Part shown: piece after piece, positions 10,499-11,977 of the stretch
How the letters are laid out: every line of letters begins with the position of its first letter
Position numbering within the stretch: the first letter of the stretch is position 1
Made by a program: the position numbers and the translations under genes
DNA from: Baffinella frigidus
Lineage: Eukaryota > Cryptophyceae > Cryptomonadales > Baffinellaceae
Length of the DNA stretch: 11,977 nt
Assembly: GCA_026770585.1 (NCBI GenBank)
Contig: MU646335.1
Span: 565,826 to 577,802, forward strand
Reading direction: 5' to 3'
Notes under the pieces: generated by a model
The model's input: only the letters and a program-made list of their open reading frames with translations
What the model was told of the DNA's origin: nothing
The model's database searches: none

Positions 10499-10854
10499 GA
10501 AGTAGAGCCCATCCCACCCCTGCCGGCATCCTGCAGCTTAGCACACGCTTGGAGCTCAGCACATGCTTGGAGTCTGGAGTGGTGTCCCTTCGGATTCCGC
10601 ACCGCACCCCCCCCCGAAGTAGAGCCCGTCCCACCCCTGCCGGCATCCTGCAGCTTATAACACGCTTGGAGCTCAGCACATGCTTCGAGTCAGGAGTGGT
10701 GTCCCTTCGGGTGCCGCACCGCCACCCCCCCGAAGTAGAGCCCATCCCACCCCTGCTGGCAAGGAGCTTAGAACACGCTTGGAGATAGGAGTGCGTGTGG
10801 GTGATTAAGAGAGTGCCCCTTCGGCCGTCGGGTGCTGCGCCGCAACCACCCCCA
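10499..10854 (+). repeat. tandem array J, units 1-3
   Basis: Units start at GAAGTAGAGCCCATCCCACC (10499, 10616, 10732), about 116 bp each. They carry CTGCCGGCATCCTGCAGCTT, ACACGCTTGGAGCTCAGCAC and a C run before the next unit. Unit 3 has a different middle (TGGCAAGGAGCTTAGAACAC, GAGTGCGTGTGGGTGATTAA). Minus frames through it (MPAGVGWALLRGG per unit) stay open by composition. Confidence 0.88.
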
Positions 10855-10895
10855 AGGTTACCCAGGTGGGCTACTACTTTAGACGTGACCGGGAG

Positions 10896-10990
10896 CAATC
10901 AAAAGTCAACTCAATTGCAGAAAGCACGGAAACCCGTGCTTTCTTCCAAAAGTTGACCTCGCGGCACTGGGGAGTTGACTTTTGCGATTG
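10896..10990. mobile_element. small inverted-repeat element I
   Basis: CAATCAAAAGTCAACTC (10896-10912) and GAGTTGACTTTTGCGATTG (10972-10990) form terminal repeats with a two-base insertion in one. Inside, GAAAGCACGG-AAAC-CCGTGCTTTC is a perfect hairpin. The AAAAGTCAAC end motif recurs alone at 304-313 and, inverted, near 7937 (TTGACTTTTGG), so a family may exist. Confidence 0.6.
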
Positions 10991-11021
10991 ACCACCCTCA
11001 GGTCTAGCGTAGCGCGGGGTT

Positions 11022-11043
11022 CCCAGGTGGAAACCCACCTGGG
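11022..11043. repeat. perfect hairpin
   Basis: CCCAGGTGG-AAAC-CCACCTGGG. The same CCCAGGTGGGCTACTAC stretch is at 10861-10877, on the other side of element I, and GTAGTCCTCCTGGG follows at 11045, so a wider diverged inverted repeat surrounds I. Confidence 0.7.
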
Positions 11044-11069
11044 AGTAGTCCTCCTGGGAAACCACCCCC

Positions 11070-11317
11070 GAAGTAGAGCCCATCCCACCCCTGCTGGCAA
11101 GGAGCTTAGAACACGCTTTGAGACAGGAGTGCGTGTGAGTGATTAAGAGAGTGCCCTTTCGGGTTCCGCACCGCAACCCCCCCGAAGTAGAGCCCATCCC
11201 AAACCTGCGGACCATAGGATGTATTTGTTAAGGGCGTATACGCCAACTCACCCAGAAAAGGACTTTTTGTGCTGGAGCTTAGAACATGCTTGGAGACAGG
11301 AGTGGGGGTGGGTGATT
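11070..11317 (+). repeat. tandem array J, units 4-5 (the last rearranged)
   Basis: Unit 4 (11070-11183) is closest to unit 3. Unit 5 begins at 11184 but after about 30 bp departs into other DNA with a 12-nt palindrome GGCGTATACGCC (11233-11244), then resumes J sequence at 11271 (GCTGGAGCTTAGAACATGCT). Units 3 and 4 are separated by element I and its flanks. Confidence 0.82.
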
Positions 11318-11470
11318 CCCTAGACTCGCAGGTTATGAGTCCAGGATAACTCAGGCGTGCAGAGTGCGTACGTGTCCGGCAGTGTTGTACGTTTTCACGC
11401 ACCCAACACACAGTCTGACATTATAAACTGAAGCTTAGAACCTTCTGGTGGACGATGAGCGTTTTGGTGG
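11318..11470. other. no recognisable feature
   Basis: Mixed sequence after the J array; a last echo of J (AAGCTTAGAACCTTC) is at about 11431. Nothing else was identified. Confidence 0.45.
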
Positions 11471-11677
11471 TTGGAATGGGCGGTAAAGGGGTCTATGGCA
11501 CAAACCGCGGCGTCGCGTGCGGCCTTGATGATGTCGGCTCTGGTTAGTGCCGGTGACTCACACGAGTGGTGCGGGGGACTGCCACACGTGCAGACTCCCT
11601 ACGGAAACTGCGAAGTGCCTCGCAACAGGGGACGAAAGAAAGCGCATGGTGAGGGGTTGGACCGCGGCGTCGCGTAG
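11471..11677 (+). other. open region with frames on both strands
   Basis: A + frame (68 codons) includes MAQTAASRAALMMSALVSAG; a minus frame over 11440-11553 reads ALTRADIIKAARDAAVCAID, which is equally protein-like. ACCGCGGCGTCGCGT is duplicated exactly at 11504-11518 and 11661-11675. Strand cannot be decided, no domain is recognised, and both may be chance. Confidence 0.25.
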
Positions 11678-11765
11678 ACATTGGCCACGAAACGGCAACT
11701 GAAGGAACATCAAGGCCTTGAAGTTGTCAGCGACCCTAGGGACGTGCGCTTCCTTACGCGCGCGG

Positions 11766-11977
11766 TACAGGGGTGTACCTCGCTCGTAAGAAACCGCATC
11801 CTCCTAGGACCCTACAGCAGGGCTATGCCTAGGGCCCTATGGTGGTCCTGGAGGGGGGAAACCGCCTCCTAAGATCCTACAGCAGGGCTTTACCTAGGGC
11901 CCTATGGTGGGGGGGGGGGGGGGGTGCCTAGGGCCCTATGGTGGTCCTGAGGGGAGGATGCCTGGGGCCCTCTGGTG
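11766..11977 (+). mobile_element. A-family MITE, copy 9, amplified core, cut by window
   Basis: Left end TACAGGGG, then TGTACCTCGCTCGTAAGAAA with a TG insertion relative to other copies. The core block CCTAGGGCCCTATGGTGG occurs at 11828, 11893 and 11927, with a fourth diverged copy at 11961 (CCTGGGGCCCTCTGGTG). A 16-nt G run (about 11909-11924) separates two of them. No right arm is present before the window ends. This is internal tandem growth of the core rather than several whole elements. Confidence 0.88.

Noticed and set aside
10377-10898. 173-codon minus frame with repeated MPAGVGWALLRGG
   Set aside because: The repeat peptide follows the J tandem units, with no conservation beyond the DNA repeat; treated as composition-driven.
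1-11977. Autonomous transposase gene for the A, B, C or D elements
   Set aside because: No frame shows a DDE/D-type, helix-turn-helix or hAT-type domain; all elements here are too short to encode one.

Overview
The window looks like nuclear DNA of a eukaryote, most likely a protist or alga with a repeat-rich genome. It has no prokaryotic gene density, operons or ribosome-binding sites. It does have long microsatellites, an interstitial block of TTTAGGG-type telomere heptamers (8843-9011), a splice-acceptor-like pyrimidine tract, and many short inverted-repeat elements without coding capacity. TTTAGGG is the plant and algal telomere type. The peptide that read-through of the commonest element would give (RGTSLIRN..LGPYS) reminds me of predicted proteins from microalgae, possibly cryptophytes; that is memory, not a search, so the lineage is uncertain. 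No complete gene, tRNA, rRNA or transposase was recognised.

Layout. 1-590: CT microsatellite, one exon-like reading frame, a short dispersed repeat. 595-2650: inverted-repeat elements (families M, N, B, C, D, K) set in a diverged tandem unit P. 2650-4170: duplicated exon-like fragments, a strong palindrome, element A1, a GA microsatellite and a duplicated 45-bp segment. 4160-5020: a D-type inverted repeat enclosing a 152-bp palindrome (E), then a full-length B. 5046-5490: element F, a 30-bp minisatellite, element A2. 5665-6504: a tandem array (G) hit three times by A elements, one of which carries a C element. 6591-7622: elements A6, A7, C4, and A8 inside a tandem duplication. 7734-8843: a 33-bp duplication, a C remnant, a second M, and two copies of a short minus-strand coding-like segment ending at the telomere-like array. 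9121-10031: second copy of the palindrome repeat, a possible small exon, a full-length B, and three adjoining heptamer tracts of different sequence. 10193-11317: duplicated segments T and J with a small inverted-repeat element I. 11766-11977: a rearranged A element running off the window.

The main result is a dense colony of MITE-like, non-autonomous inverted-repeat elements. Family A (nine copies plus relative F) duplicates a TA dinucleotide on insertion; this is shown here by three insertions into tandem-array units whose sister units keep the empty site. Family C also inserts at TA, once inside an A and once at the centre of a D palindrome. Family B has three copies of exactly 161 bp. The families differ at their ends but share the same internal modules (CCTAGG, CCTACGGTAGG, GTAGGAGCCCCCCTA), which suggests that cores or ends have been exchanged. 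The few coding-like fragments are low confidence and could be exons, decayed gene pieces or chance.
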